From Lumbricus terrestris (taxonomy: Eukaryota; Annelida; Clitellata; Crassiclitellata; Lumbricidae): a stretch of DNA of 64,000 bases. Positions 42,676-55,852 of the stretch are shown in pieces. The notes below the pieces were generated by a model. The model did no database searches. It was not told the origin of the DNA and saw only the letters and a program-made list of their open reading frames with translations. The stretch covers positions 2,183,501-2,247,500 of the forward strand of contig OX457051.1 of assembly GCA_949752735.1 (NCBI GenBank), written 5' to 3'. How positions within the stretch are numbered: the stretch's first letter is position 1; each line of letters begins with the position of its first letter. The position numbers and the translations under genes are program-made.

Positions 42676-45600
42676 GGCTCTAGGACCATTGCTCATAGGC
42701 TGGTTGCTCATAGGCTGATTGCTCATAGGCTTATTGCTCATGTGGCTGATTGCTCATAGGGTCTTTTGCTCATAGGCTCATTGCTCATATGTCTAAAATA
42801 AACGAACTTTGGCCTAGGTTTAAAACAAATATACCGTTTGCTATATCGATGACCTTCTTCACGCCTTAGCTTGTGCTTATCAATTAGGGACAATTAGCGT
42901 TGGTAGACTAATACAATGCTCAATTATAAAGTCCAGAACACCATATAGGTGGTATAAACAAGACAATAACTGTTAATTAAGCAAATTATGAAGTCAAACA
43001 ATTGAAGGCGCCAACTAATAACTGTAGCGTTCGTCGTCGGTCCGCTCGCGGGCAACACGGTGCCTTGCCTCGTGATCTGACCCATCGGTCATATCCTCTA
43101 CTCGCATCTGCGCCACTGGAGAAGAACGTCTCGGCAAAGAGGCCCGGAACAAGGTGTATAGCTCTGTAGCGTCGGATCCTGATGCTGCCCCGCCCGCGGC
43201 CACCTTGGGGGTAACATCCCGAGCTCCAGGATGGCCAATCCTCGAAACAGGGTTCACTCTTCGGGCAGAGGTCCCTCGCTTAGAGCTCCTTTTCGCGGCT
43301 GCCAACTTCGCTTTCTCCTCCGCATGCACTGTGTTCTTTCGCACCATGTTACAGCGAGTTGCCGACGCGCCGTCACTTCTAACAGGTAATACCTGGCGCT
43401 GCCATGAGGTCGGCCATAGAAGGCGACACCAACTCCACTCTAGGGGATCCAACCCTAACCGATACTGAGACACAACCATTGTCCTCTGTCCGCAACAGGA
43501 CAGTCAAATTCTTCGTATATGTTTTTCTGGTACCAGGCCTTTAGGGAGACCACCCGTATAGCTCGCTGGGAAGCGAAACTATTTCACAATTCGCGCAACA
43601 GCGAAGTCACTCGTAACCAGGAATACGGCGCTTGCCAGGCGCTCGCGTGCTTGTTTCACACTTAGTCCTGCGCTATCCCACAGGGAAGGCGCACACTTGT
43701 ACTCGGAACTGTCGACTCTTTCGCCGCAACAGGCGCCAACGGTAACTGACTTTCGTAACGCTTCTGGCCCGCGATTACTGTCCACAGACCAGCATCGCTC
43801 CCGTATAGGGGGCTTAAAAATTAGCTAAGGGATACACAACTTCCTTAACTAAATTAACTTATGACTTATGGAACCGGGACACGCTGCGTAAACTACAGGG
43901 AGCGGTCAGGGCAGCTACGTTTAACCCTGACTTTGCAACTACGAATTCCTCGACCTGGCGGGGAAAACCGTAGGTTCGGCGAAGTAAAGCTTGTCGAGCC
44001 TTCACCGTTTGATCCACCAAGGATATTCACTCACAGACGTTACAGACACGGTCGTCTTGGTGCGCTGAGTCGATCGACACCAAGATCGACGGAATCGTAC
44101 AAGAACTCGCAAAGATACGTAACACAAGGGAAATACACGGGCGACGGCCAAAGAATCGCTTTCCGAAGCCCTTCCCAAGGAACAGGTAACACACTCACAC
44201 GTATACAAGATAGAACTCGGCGTGACGTTCAATCTGACACCAACTTTTCGTTAATCGCACAACAACTCACAAAGTTACACTCACTCGACCAGTCGTGGCC
44301 GGTATCTACCTTGGACTTCAACCAACGCTGATCAACGGCGGCTGATATAGCCAAGCGATCGTATCAACGGCTCTGCTACTAGCCGATTCAAAGACCAGAG
44401 GTGAAAGGAAAGATATTCGGTAGTCAAAGAATATCACAATACACTCGCAGACCTAGGGCACTGCGCGTTGCCCACACAGACCTGTCGGCTGCGGTCACTC
44501 GCTTGGTCGCGGCGCCGCGTAACCGAACTCTACGGGAAACGACCGGGGGAAACTCTTCGCGAGCTCCTACCGTCGAAACCCTTCCAGATATCGCTTAACT
44601 CTCTTCCGACTGACTTGTCCCACTCAACGAGACGCACAATCTGACACCAAGATTGTAAGGATGGGACGACAGATGGCAAAGCCGCTGAAAACGCGGCCGG
44701 TCTCCGCGGCACCAGGCGAAAGATCAAGAAAATCGGCTAAGTCCTTTTCACGCGCGAGGCGTCTCACCAGACTGTAGCGTCGAAACCTTAACAGATGTTG
44801 ACAACCTCTCAACAGGAAAAGTCTTCCCCTTGATCGATTGAACAAGGTTGTCGCTTGGTTCGAAGCGATCCGATCACAGGATACAAAGTTATTCAGTGCG
44901 CCACTACTTTGTCCGGCCGACCGCTGGGGAAGAACGCGAACAGAACAGCAACGCACTTTCGCCACTCTCAAGGCAAATTCACTCTTCCGGCTCTAACTTC
45001 CCAACGCGGCGAGCTAGACCAGATCTGTTGACACTTTCACGGGCAAATCGTATGCGGCGCACGATCTGATGCAGGTTTCACCACTGTAGAGTCAAATTTC
45101 ACTGAGTAGGCCACTGACGGACACCAGGACTCGGCGTCGATGTCGCTTCGGCCAGGGATCGGTACAGCGCCCGAAGGGACGTACTTCACCCTTCACTCCA
45201 ACCAGTAACTGTAATTACGCGTCGATCGAGGATTTCCCCGACCGACTACGTTCAGGATACGCTACGCTTGACAGAATTAAGGGGGCTGCTCCCTTACTTA
45301 CTGTCGCCTCTACCCGGCTGCTTACGGGCAGATTATCGTTAACTCTCACTGGCGTATTCGACCTCACCGGGTCTTAGCGATCGATCAAGGGAAAGAAAGC
45401 GCGATGAACGTTGCACTTCCAAACCGATGAATAGACCGGAGCGCACAAGTAACCGATGTTCACAATCAAATGGGATGAGCCACCACCAACTCTCCCTGGT
45501 GCGTCGTAGCGGGGCGATGCCCAGTCGGCCGCCGTTCGATCGTCACCGCAGGTAAACGTTTAACCTCCGCGGGTGCGGATTCGCTCCGGATACAATATTT

Positions 45601-46613
45601 CTCGTCAAATTCACCAGAATACGTTTGGACACCAACAAACCAACGTAGCAATGTCAATTCAACGTGCCAGGACTGCGTGGAGAGCAATGAGAAGAACAGA
45701 GTTGAAACTCATTGCCCATGGAGTAATCGCCATTACTCCACATATATAGCAGAGCACCGTGTGGCAGGCTTTATTCCACCGGAATATCACTGTTTTAGCA
45801 CGATTTTTCAGCATGTGAAAAATCTTGGATATTTCGCCAAAAATCCATTTATTGTCGGATCGTCACCGGGTTTCTTTCTATCGCTTCCCAAACGACTTCT
45901 ACGTAACCTACGCCCTAAATTAAGATTATTGGACGGCCAGAAAATTATTTATTCTACGGGTACTAAAATACCTAAGAGCGTTCCATAGCGATTTGGCTAT
46001 AAATGCCTCATCTTCGCTCTCGCCTGCTTCCAGCTGTGTTCCACAGGCATTAACTAACGGTCGCGCTCTAATAGCGCAGTGGTCGCGCTCTAATAGCGCA
46101 TTTCTGCTAGGGGAAATTAGGCCTTACCTATTAATGACTCTAACTACACGGTTGGGCTGCTTTAGGAGCGTCACCGTGGCTCCTGCCTGTCTCCAGCTTC
46201 AGTTTGACAAGGCCGCCGGTCGGAGTTTATCGTCTTGTGGCTGAAACGCCACATAACTGTGCGACCCCGCTTGGAAACTCCGAATTCACCTTCTAGTAAT
46301 GAACACTCTTGTAGTTAAAAAGTTTAACTGTTTTTACATTTGATCAATTACATGACCTAGTAAATGTTTCCATATCAATCAGTGTTTTTTCTATAACTGC
46401 ACTCGACTATTTGTGACAGCATATGAGCAATAAGCCTATGAGCAATAAGCCTATGAGCAATAAGCCATATGAGCAATAAGCCCTATGAGCAATGAGCCGT
46501 ATGAGCAAAAAGACCTATGAGCAAAAGACCCTATGAGCAATAAACCGTATGAGCAATAAGCCTATGAGCAATAAGCCTATGAGCAATCAGCCTATGAGCA
46601 ATGGTCCGTACAC
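42676..46613. mobile_element. Foldback element with TGCTCATAGGC arms and GC-rich interior
   Basis: The left arm (42676-42795) is repeated TTGCTCATAGGC and the right arm (46425-46613) the inverted GCCTATGAGCAAT set. Both outer repeats include GGACCATTGCTCATAGGC. A perfect 9-bp duplication, cggggcatt, is at 42667-42675 and 46614-46622. The two arms differ in copy number, as in classical foldback elements. The interior is about 3.3 kb, strikingly richer in G+C and CpG than the rest of the window, with no recognised transposase. Confidence 0.85.
43015..46260 (-). other. GC/CpG-rich cargo of foldback element
   Basis: The base composition is abruptly different from both flanks. The best frame is minus 43479-43015 (154 codons; from an internal Met it begins MVRKNTVHAEEKAKLAAAKR, basic, then Ala/Gly/Ser-rich, ending ERTDDERYSY). 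I recognise no domain. A TAATAGCGCAGTGGTCGCGC-type short tandem repeat lies at about 46060-46100. It could be captured host promoter/first-exon DNA or a foreign segment; neither is shown. Confidence 0.4.
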
Positions 46614-46641
46614 CGGGGCATTTATGCTAGACCACCCTGTA

Positions 46642-46842
46642 CAATGGCCAGATGGATACATAATGTCAATAATGATAAAGTATAAACTTTAAAAGCATGA
46701 AAATTGTGGTTTCTCTTACTGCATATAATTATGAAATTAATTGATGAAAATTGAAATTCTGCAAGATGATAATGCTATGAAATATGTTATTCAGCACTGT
46801 GAACCATTGAGCAAAAATTATATCTTTTTTCTGATTTTCTAG
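46642..46842. other. Intron tail before EGF exon 1
   Basis: AT-rich sequence leading to a TTTTTTCTGATTTTCTAG acceptor. Confidence 0.5.
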
Positions 46843-47001
46843 ATATCAACGAGTGTGAGACTGAATGCAATTCTACTAATTCCATCAACTGTCACAGCTG
46901 TAGTTTAACTCTACACCAGAAATGCCAAAATACCAAAGGCAGTTTTACATGCATCTGTGAAGATGGATATAGAGATTTCGAACAAAATGGGACTTGCACA
47001 G
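46843..47001 (+). CDS. Calcium-binding EGF exon 1 (8 cysteines)
   Basis: 53 codons, phase 1-1, donor G|GTAAAC. It starts DINECETECNSTNSINC, continues through QKCQNTKGSFTCICEDGY and ends NGTCTG. The DxNEC start and CxNxxxxFxC signature mark a calcium-binding EGF repeat with the Asn/Asp hydroxylation site. It carries eight cysteines rather than six, in an enlarged loop between the first conserved cysteine and the hydroxylation motif, which could give an extra disulfide. Confidence 0.9.
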
Positions 47002-47162
47002 GTAAACGATCTTATCTTTTAATATAAGTTTATTTCATTGGAGATTAATCGGTTCTTCACTATGTGATGGTTTTATTATTAATTATTTGTCTATAATCTA
47101 TCTTGTTTCTAAATTAGTGGCTGAACCTTTTTTCATTCTGCACTAAAGGTTGGACTGTTTAT

Positions 47163-49607
47163 TAGGGTGCAGTGAAAAAATGTTTTCCCGAATTTCAACA
47201 AGTAAGAGCGAGAGAAAGTTGTCAATATATATCAGAAGTAATCTGTAAAATTAATGCAGCGATTGTTATAGATCTTTTACCTCCCCAACGACTTTGTAGG
47301 TAGGGTGGGTCGTAACGAGTAACTCGTGTATTTGAAATTTTTACCCTCTTTGTAGTGTGATATTGTTGACTAAATGTAGGCTGGTAAAAATTTCCTCCTG
47401 CATGTTATGTTACCATGTTGCTTGTAGATTTAAGAAATATTTTGAAACAGCCTTGTGAAATTAATAATGGACAGTTTGGACACACCAGAGTTGAACAAAA
47501 TCACCAAAGAAATGGCAAAGCAATAACACAAGACATTTAAAATTGAAGAAAAACCATTATGTTGTAGAGTGTAGACGTTACACACAGTCGCACACTCACG
47601 ATCTCACAGTCGCACATGACTGACTAATAGTGACTATTGAGTAATTGACATATCAAAATGTTCCCTATTACCCAATACTCAATAGGGCCAATATCCCATT
47701 ACCCAACACAATACTCCAATTTCGTGTTGAATACTGGCATAATAGATCTAGCCTCCAGTCGCGCTCTTATGAAACCATCTTTCGATGTATTACCGCATAC
47801 AGCTGACGATGCCTCTGTTACCAACTTTATGCAGCGTTCCACAGCTTGGGTGTGACAAGGGAATCTTGGAAAGTTGATCAGTGGCGATTCCTTACATTTC
47901 ACAAAAGCTGTAATATCAACGTCAGAAATACTGGCTGTTAACGGTGGTTCAGTTACGTGACATGATTGCCAGTCTATTAGTTCCGTATAATCTTCAGCAT
48001 TGCAGTTGAATTCTGGCACTTTAAATACTCGTACGGCGATTTTGGCAGTGTGTTCACTCCTGGCTTTCAGTATTCGACGCAAACCTAATTCGCGGATATG
48101 TTTTCTGTCATCGGTTATCATTCCAAGTAGCAGATTTTCTGGGTGACCAAAGTATCCGTTGCGATTAAGTGTTGCATTGACAACCTTCCTCAAATCGTCG
48201 GGTAGATATCTTGACAAATGAATTGTTTGCCGCAGATGTCTTGACCCATCCTTGCTTACTTTTTATTGAGAACCACATTTGAGCGTAAACTGTGACGACA
48301 TATCGCGCCAGAGTTTTCAAACTGTCTGATGGATCTGCAGTGGCAACATACAAACGCAATACCGGTAACCTATTTGCAGTCGTCAACCATCTTGAATGAT
48401 TCATTGCGCCAGGTGCTCTCTTTGACAGAGCTAATTATTTATTTAGCGTATGCAGTTCGCGCTGAGCCAGCATACAGCAGCCTCATCAGCAACGTGGAGT
48501 GCTAATGGACAATGACCACTGGATACGGCGTTTGTAATCTCCAACAAATACTTCTGGTCGGTGCTTAGTTCACTAATGTTAACATCCGGTAAATTCACTG
48601 GAATCTTTTCGAATTCAGAAATTGGCAATTCGTCACAGTTTGATAACGCTTTGCCGATCGGACGAGAAAATGCACGCGGGCCACTTGTTGGTCCATCAAG
48701 ATGTTGCAGTAAGTGACGAAGTGGCAACTCATTCCAATGCAGCTGGCATACGAGCCACTGCAGTGGCTTCTGAAGTCCAAGTTCCAACATTCGTATTACT
48801 CCACCGTTTTTTCCAGTATTAACGTTAGTGCCATCGCACCCATCAGCGACAACTTTATCGACAGCTATCTTGTTCAAAGAAAGGAAATCAGTTATACTTG
48901 ACTTTAATATGTCTTTTGCAGTTCCGGACTTTAATGTCACATGGCCAAGGTAAGAAGATCCTGGTTCTTGGAGTAAGGAATAATGTTCTTCGGTTACAGT
49001 TCTGCGATAATATTTACAATTATCTTCACTGTCAACCATTGTCTTATCTTTGCGACCGTCAAAATATATTCTACAAAGATCTTCAAAGATTTGTTTATAT
49101 TGCAGCTGCTTCCTTTTCTTTCTTCGCTCTCTTCTTACTTTGCTGGGGTCAATGACGTTGCGACAATCATCTGCACTAACTAGTCCAAAGTCTTGCAGCA
49201 CAGCGGAAGCGATAGCAGCAGCAGATCTGTCTGACACCATATGTCTGTCACATGCTCTGGCTAGAACGTCTTGGGGCACAAGCACGACGCTTAGCACGTG
49301 CTTTTGGAGTCAGAGCCATTGCTTCAATCAAAACTTCACTGCTCTGCCCAGTGCCACTGTGCCCAGTCTGCCCACATTGTTCTTCACTGTCTCCAGTCAC
49401 CCGTTCTTCAATCTGGTTGAAATAATCTACGCGAGTTATTCGTTACGACTCCCCTACCTACAAAGTCGTTGGGGAGGTGAAAGATCTATTATAATCGCTG
49501 CAAAAATGGTTGCACATTACTTCTAATATATAGTGTCAACTTTCCCTCGCTCTTACCTGTTGAAATAAACCAAAAAATATAATGACCATTACATTCACTG
49601 CACCCTA
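47163..49607 (-). mobile_element. TAGGGTG-ended DNA transposon with decayed gene
   Basis: The ends TAGGGTGCAGTGAA and CACTGCACCCTA are flanked by a perfect 8-bp duplication, ctgtttat, at 47155-47162 and 49608-49615. The arms stay similar for about 170 bp (GTAAGAGCGAGAGAAAGTTG; ACCTCCCCAACGACTTTGTA) with small indels. Almost all of the interior is one minus-strand gene (47699-49430). The element at 22587 shares the terminal and sub-terminal motifs. The superfamily is open: 8-bp TSDs occur in hAT, P and KDZ-type transposons, but the ends do not match the CAG-type hAT ends. Confidence 0.9.
47699..49430 (-). pseudogene. Transposase-like gene of TAGGGTG element, frameshifted
   Basis: The reading runs from about 49430 down to a stop at 47699, with frameshifts near 49285, 48430 and 48200 and a stop near 48420. 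Parts: a basic N-terminus (ALTPKARAKRRACAP); HMVSDRSAAAIASAVLQD; VVADGCDGTNVNTGKNGGVI; LQWLVCQLHWNELPLRHLL; MNHSRWLTTANR; PENLLLGMITDDRKHIRELG; PCHTQAVERCIKLVTEAS; and DGFIRARLEARSIMPVF. I recall this as a widespread uncharacterised multi-copy protein family of invertebrates. Its position as the sole gene between TIRs with an 8-bp TSD argues that it is the transposase. The invariant Asp, His and Trp residues suggest an RNase-H-like fold, which is inference. Confidence 0.75.
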
Positions 49608-49615
49608 CTGTTTAT

Positions 49616-50804
49616 TGAACTTATACTTGTTTCTATGGTTTCGGCTTCTGTTAGTTGAAATCTGCTTCAGTAATAATAGAATAATCTGGACATATTGGTA
49701 TTTTCCTCTGATGACCTGGCTTTATCTGCCACTCCTCGGTACTAACTATTTCTCAATAACCTCTACCGGGTTTACCCCTGATATTATGACCCTTCCGCTG
49801 AATATCATGGTAACATTCTTGTATATCAACGCCGATAATCTAAGGGTAAACAAATCAGCTTCTCATTGTGTCCACGATCATAGACTTGTGTCTTTCCATT
49901 GCATAAATTTGTTGGACTGCCACTGTCCTTGCCCTCTGTTGGCAGATTTCTCTCCGGTCACATTCATCAACTAAATTGATAAAAGCTGGTGGCCGAATGT
50001 GCAACTCTAAAATATTGATCTTGTTGAATCTTGCTTTGCCAAGTTGCTTTTTACCATTTTCTTTGCACAGCATGTGGCCAAACCTGCTTGTATGCTAGTG
50101 ACTGCCTTTATGTGATCACGACTTGTGACACTTGCAACACCTTAGACCACATAGTAACGTCCAACTGTCTCAGATCACTAATTTCTATACAACGCTCCTC
50201 TCTATGTGCCCAGCCTAAAATATGCTTCGTTTGCTCATGGTCGGAACAGCCATGACCATGAAACCCCCCCGTGCTGGTCTGTATAATAGGGTGGCCAGAA
50301 AAACTGTCACTAGACAACAAGTCACCAACAAAATGGTAATAAAAAATTTCGAAAGGACAAAATGTCGCCTGAAAAAATTGTCATGGACAAAATGGCACAA
50401 GCATAAAATTTTACGATCTAAAAATCTAAATCGACAGCACTGGCTAATAGTAATGTCAGGTGATTGCAACATAACACCTTCCAACTTAATAACTAAGAAG
50501 AAAGCAAAAACAGAATAAATTAACTATCACTGCATTATACTCCAGGACCTGCAAAGCTATAAATTGCACGCTTTCGAACTGTGCATACCATGGTGTAAGA
50601 AGGGATCGTGTGCGCACTTGGCTGAAATTTATGGCTAAGGTCGCTAGATGGCGTAGCATGCAACAATTGACGGACCTCGCCCATAAGCCTAATGGAATTT
50701 CATGATATTGTATGGCATACATACCTATACTTCTTCACTGCATGTTCGTTCCTTAGTGCCAGTCTCATGTCTGGACGAAGGAGAAGGGTGACACAAATTA
50801 TATT
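49616..50804. other. Intron, no gene; possible foldback-arm remnant
   Basis: Mostly unique AT-rich sequence. At about 50310-50400, ACAAAATGG and GGACAAAATGTCGCC-like units repeat in the manner of the GACAAAAGGGCGCC arm at 16311, perhaps a worn arm of a related element. No exon is supported. Confidence 0.4.
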
Positions 50805-53095
50805 TGCTATGTTCCGTTCCCTTTGCTCTTTGTTCCCATTTCTCCTGTGTTCCGTGTTCTCTGTGCCATGTAATGTTATGTGTTCCCTGTTTCCCATGTT
50901 CTCTATGTCCTGTGACCCTGATGTTCCTATCGATGTTCCGTGTTCCCTTGTTCTCTGTGATGTGCCCTCTGTTCCCCTGTTAATTGATGTTCCGTGTTCT
51001 CTGTGTTCCTTGTTCCCTGATGTTCCCTGTGAAATACTAGGTTCCTTATGTTCCATGGTCCTTAATTGTTTATTTCCCTTACGTTACACAGTCCTTGTTG
51101 CTTGTTTCGCGCCCTTTGTTTTCTGATGTCGCTGGTGTTCAGTGTGATGTTCCATGTCTTTGCAATGTGTCCCCTGGTGTTCCCTGTTTCTTATGTCCCA
51201 CAGTCCTTGTTACATATTCCGCGTTCCATGTTCCTTAATATTTCTGATGTTTATCCTGATGATTCATGTTCCTTATGTTTCACGGTCCTTGTTCCGTGCT
51301 TCGCGTTCCTTGTTCCTTAATGCTTCTGATGTTCCCTCTGGTGTTCCATGTTCCTTATTCTCCACGGCCTGTGTTGCATGTTCCGCGTTCCGTATTTTAA
51401 AATGCATCTGAAGTTCCCGCGATGTTCCTTGTTTCTTATGTTCTCTGATGTTCCTTGTGTTCCTCATTCCTTGTTGCACATGCCGGGTTCCATGTTCCTT
51501 AATGTTTCTTGTGTTCCCTCTTATGTTCATTGTTCCTTGCGTTCCACGGACCTTGTTGCGTGTTCCACATTCCGTATTCTGTTTTCCAGTTATGATCCAT
51601 GTTCCTTATGTTCCCTAATGTACCTTGTTCTTTGTGTTCCACATTCCTTGTTCCACATTCCATGTTCTGTTTACCAGTGATGACCCATGTTCCTTACGTT
51701 CCCTGATGTTCCTTGCTCTTTGTGTTCCACATTCCTTGTTCCACATTCCGTGTTCTGTTTTCCAGTGATGACCCATGTTCCTTACGTTCCCTGATGTTCC
51801 TTGCTCTTTGTGTTCCACATTCCTTGTTCCACATTCCATGTTCTGTTTACCAGTGATGACCCATGTTCCTTACGTTCCCTGATGTTCCTTGCTCTTTGTG
51901 TTCCACATTCCTTGTTCCACATTCCGTGTTCTGTTTTCCAGTGATGACCCATGTGCCTTACGTTCCCTGATGTTTCTTGCTCTTTGTGCTCCACATTCCT
52001 GGTTCCACATTCCGTGTTCTGTTTTCCAGTTATGAACCATGCTCCATACGTTCCCTGATGTTCCTTGCTCTTTGTGTTCCACATTCCTTGTTCCACATTC
52101 CGTGTTCTGTTTTCCAGTGATGACCCATGTGCCTTACGTTCCCTGATGTTTCTTGCTCTTTGTGCTCCACATTCCTGGTTCCACATTCCGTGTTCTGTTT
52201 TCCAGTTATGAACCATGCTCCATACGTTCCCTGATGTTCCTTGCTCTTTGTGTTCCACATTCCTTGTTCCACATTCCGTGTTCTGTTTTCCAGTGATGAC
52301 CCATGTTCCTTACGTTCCCTGATGTTCCTTGCTCTTTGTGTTCCACATTCCTTGCTCCACATTCCGTATTCCATGTTTCTTAATGGTTCTGATCGTCCCT
52401 CTTATGTTCCATGTTCCTTACGTTCCACGGACCCTGTTGCGTACCACATTCCGTGTTCTTAAATGTTTCTAATTTTTCCGTGATGTTCCATGTTCCTTAT
52501 GTTCTATGGTCCTTGTTGTGTATTGCTTATGTTCCACGGCCCTTTTTGCTTGTTCCGCGTCTTTTGATTTCTGATGTCTCCGGTGTTCCTTGTGATGATT
52601 CATGTTCCTTATGTTCCGTTCTGTTCTTTGTGTTCCACACTCCTTGTTCTTCACTGATGCTGATTTCCCTGATGTTCCATGTTCCTTATGTCACCTGATG
52701 GTCCATGTTCTTTGTGTTCCAATTCCTTGTTGCACTTTCCGTATTCCATGTTCCTTAATGTTACCGATGTTTCCCATGATGTTCCGTGTTCCTTACGTTC
52801 TACAGTCCTTGTGGCGTGCCCCATAATGAATGCATGTTCCGTCTTCCTCGTCATATATTATCATATTCTCTGAACAATGTTCTCTGTGATGCTTCATGTT
52901 CATTACGTTCCACGCTCTTTGCGGTATATTCGCCTAGGCCTATGTTCCCTGGTGTTCCGTGTGATGTTCCATGTTCCCTGTAATGCTACCTGATCCTCAT
53001 CGCCCCTTATATGTTCCAAGTGATACCCCCTGCTATGTTCCTGCCCTCTTCTTGTCCCTATGTTCCATGTTTCGAATGTTCCTTATACTTATTTC
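50805..53095. repeat. TGTTCC-rich satellite-like region
   Basis: 2.3 kb dominated by degenerate TGTTCC, GTTCCCTG and CATGTTCCTTA units. The centre (51590-52375) is a regular 88-bp array: GTGATGACCCATGTTCC starts at 51677, 51765 and 51853. Pairs of variants alternate further on, implying 176-bp higher-order units. Open frames on both strands are by-products of the repeat. Confidence 0.95.
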
Positions 53096-54547
<1,452 letters not shown>

Positions 54548-54812
54548 TAGTTTTGTGTTGTGATAATTGTTGTGTAATTCATAGGCGACACAATGTACTG
54601 CTTCAGGATGGAATTTGTACTTTTCACTGTAACAGTTTATCAATTAAAGTTATTTCCCTATTTAGTGAAACCTTTTCCCCACGTAATTGCTTTATACCGA
54701 ATGAGATAATTTATTGGTGACGACGAAGAGGTCCAGTTCAGGTGCATCTTTTGAAACTGGTGCATCATGAGCTGGTATCATGTGTTTAATTTGAATGCAT
54801 TTTTTATTTTAG

Positions 54813-54938
54813 ATATTAATGAATGTGATAAGGACACATCAGGGTGTGAGCAGAATTGCGACAATACTGATGGCAGTTTCACTTGTGGATGCAACAATGG
54901 CTTCAGGCAAAGTGTTACCAACAGGTTGAAGTGTGATG
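54813..54938 (+). CDS. Calcium-binding EGF exon 3
   Basis: 42 codons, phase 1-1, acceptor ATTTTAG, donor G|GTAAGC. It reads DINECDKDTSGCEQNCDNTD then SFTCGCNNGFRQ and ends LKCDG. Complete six-cysteine calcium-binding EGF module. Confidence 0.95.
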
Positions 54939-55060
54939 GTAAGCAATTGTCTTGTAGGTATATATAAAACTAATTGAACTGTTGCAGAATAAAGTGAAGA
55001 CCGATTTGTAATTTAATTGTTGTCGGATTCATATATTATAGCTACTCTTCAAGAGTAACA

Positions 55061-55162
55061 GATCTAATTGTGAGCAGAAATGTGTGAACACTATTGGCAA
55101 TTGTAAATGTGAATACAATGTTGGTTTCAGGATTTGCACCATCAACATATTAAATTGTCATG
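55061..55162 (+). pseudogene. Decayed EGF exon
   Basis: In the right spacing between EGF exons 3 and 4, a frame reads SNCEQKCVNTIGNCKCEYNV and ends LNCH before a weak GTGAAA donor. The second half of an EGF repeat is recognisable (CEQKC, CVNTIG, CKC). The DxDEC start and an AG acceptor are missing, and the Tyr/Phe-x-Cys of the hydroxylation site is altered. Probably a dead duplicate of a neighbouring exon. Confidence 0.65.
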
Positions 55163-55852
55163 GTGAAAATAGCTTATTCTAGAATCGTAGATTTTATTAA
55201 AACTTAATCGGTTATATGATTACACATATATGCAGGAATGGAGTGCATAAACACAATTGAAGATTTCAATTATATTATTACTGAATTGTCGTTTTGATCA
55301 GATGAAATTAAATTTTGTTGATTGTAACATTGCTTGCTGTAAAAGAACATAGTAATTATTTACTTCATGCCACGTTGATATGCAAGAAATTATGTTAAAC
55401 TTAACTGTTTTGAAAGTTTTATTTTGAAACATTTTGAATCTATACCACCGTCACAGAAAACATTCTTAAATATTGTTTAATTCGATGCTAAGCCCTGGTA
55501 GGTCTAGGCCCTAAGTGAAAGATGCGTGTGCACAAAACGTGACTCCACTCAGATTGGAATGTCATTGTTCTTCTTAAGATGGAGAATATTGGAGATTAAT
55601 GCGAAATATATGTTGCATTGAATTTAAATTGGATTTTGTGTTTGGCAACCTTATAGCCTATTAGATTCAATGCCTAATCCATTAGGCCTAAATCATGACA
55701 CATACTGCATGCCTATCTATTCTGTTTTTAGTATGCGACTGTGAATAAGTTGGTTCCCATGACTTTGCTTTATAAGCCTTATTGACATTTCAAGAATATA
55801 GTTCATTAAAATGATTAATTTTGTGTGATTCGTTTCCTTTTTTGTCTTTTAG
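55163..55852. other. Intron between EGF exons, nothing recognised
   Basis: AT-rich intron with several TAGGCCTA-like words. It ends in a long T-rich tract and TTTTAG acceptor. Confidence 0.5.

Larger units (their letters stand above)
40821..46639. mobile_element. TA-target TIR element holding three later insertions
   Basis: The left end CATCGTGGTCCAGCATAAAT and the right end, complement of CAGGGTGGTCTAGCATAAAT, are flanked by TA (40819-40820, 46640-46641). The inner parts of the arms match for about 170 bp (40821-40993 against 42520-42675, continuing at 46623-46639), with CGACTTTGCACGCGTATAA in common. The right arm is split by the insertion at 42676-46613. The original element was about 1 kb of non-coding mariner-type DNA. 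Confidence 0.8.

Noticed and set aside
42683..42795. CRISPR-like array (regular TGCTCATAGGC repeats)
   Set aside because: Units are contiguous without unique spacers, occur inverted at the other end, and are bounded by a 9-bp TSD in a eukaryotic context.
50692..52850. Several open frames in the TGTTCC region on both strands
   Set aside because: All derive from the satellite units and change frame with the repeat; no domain or start context.
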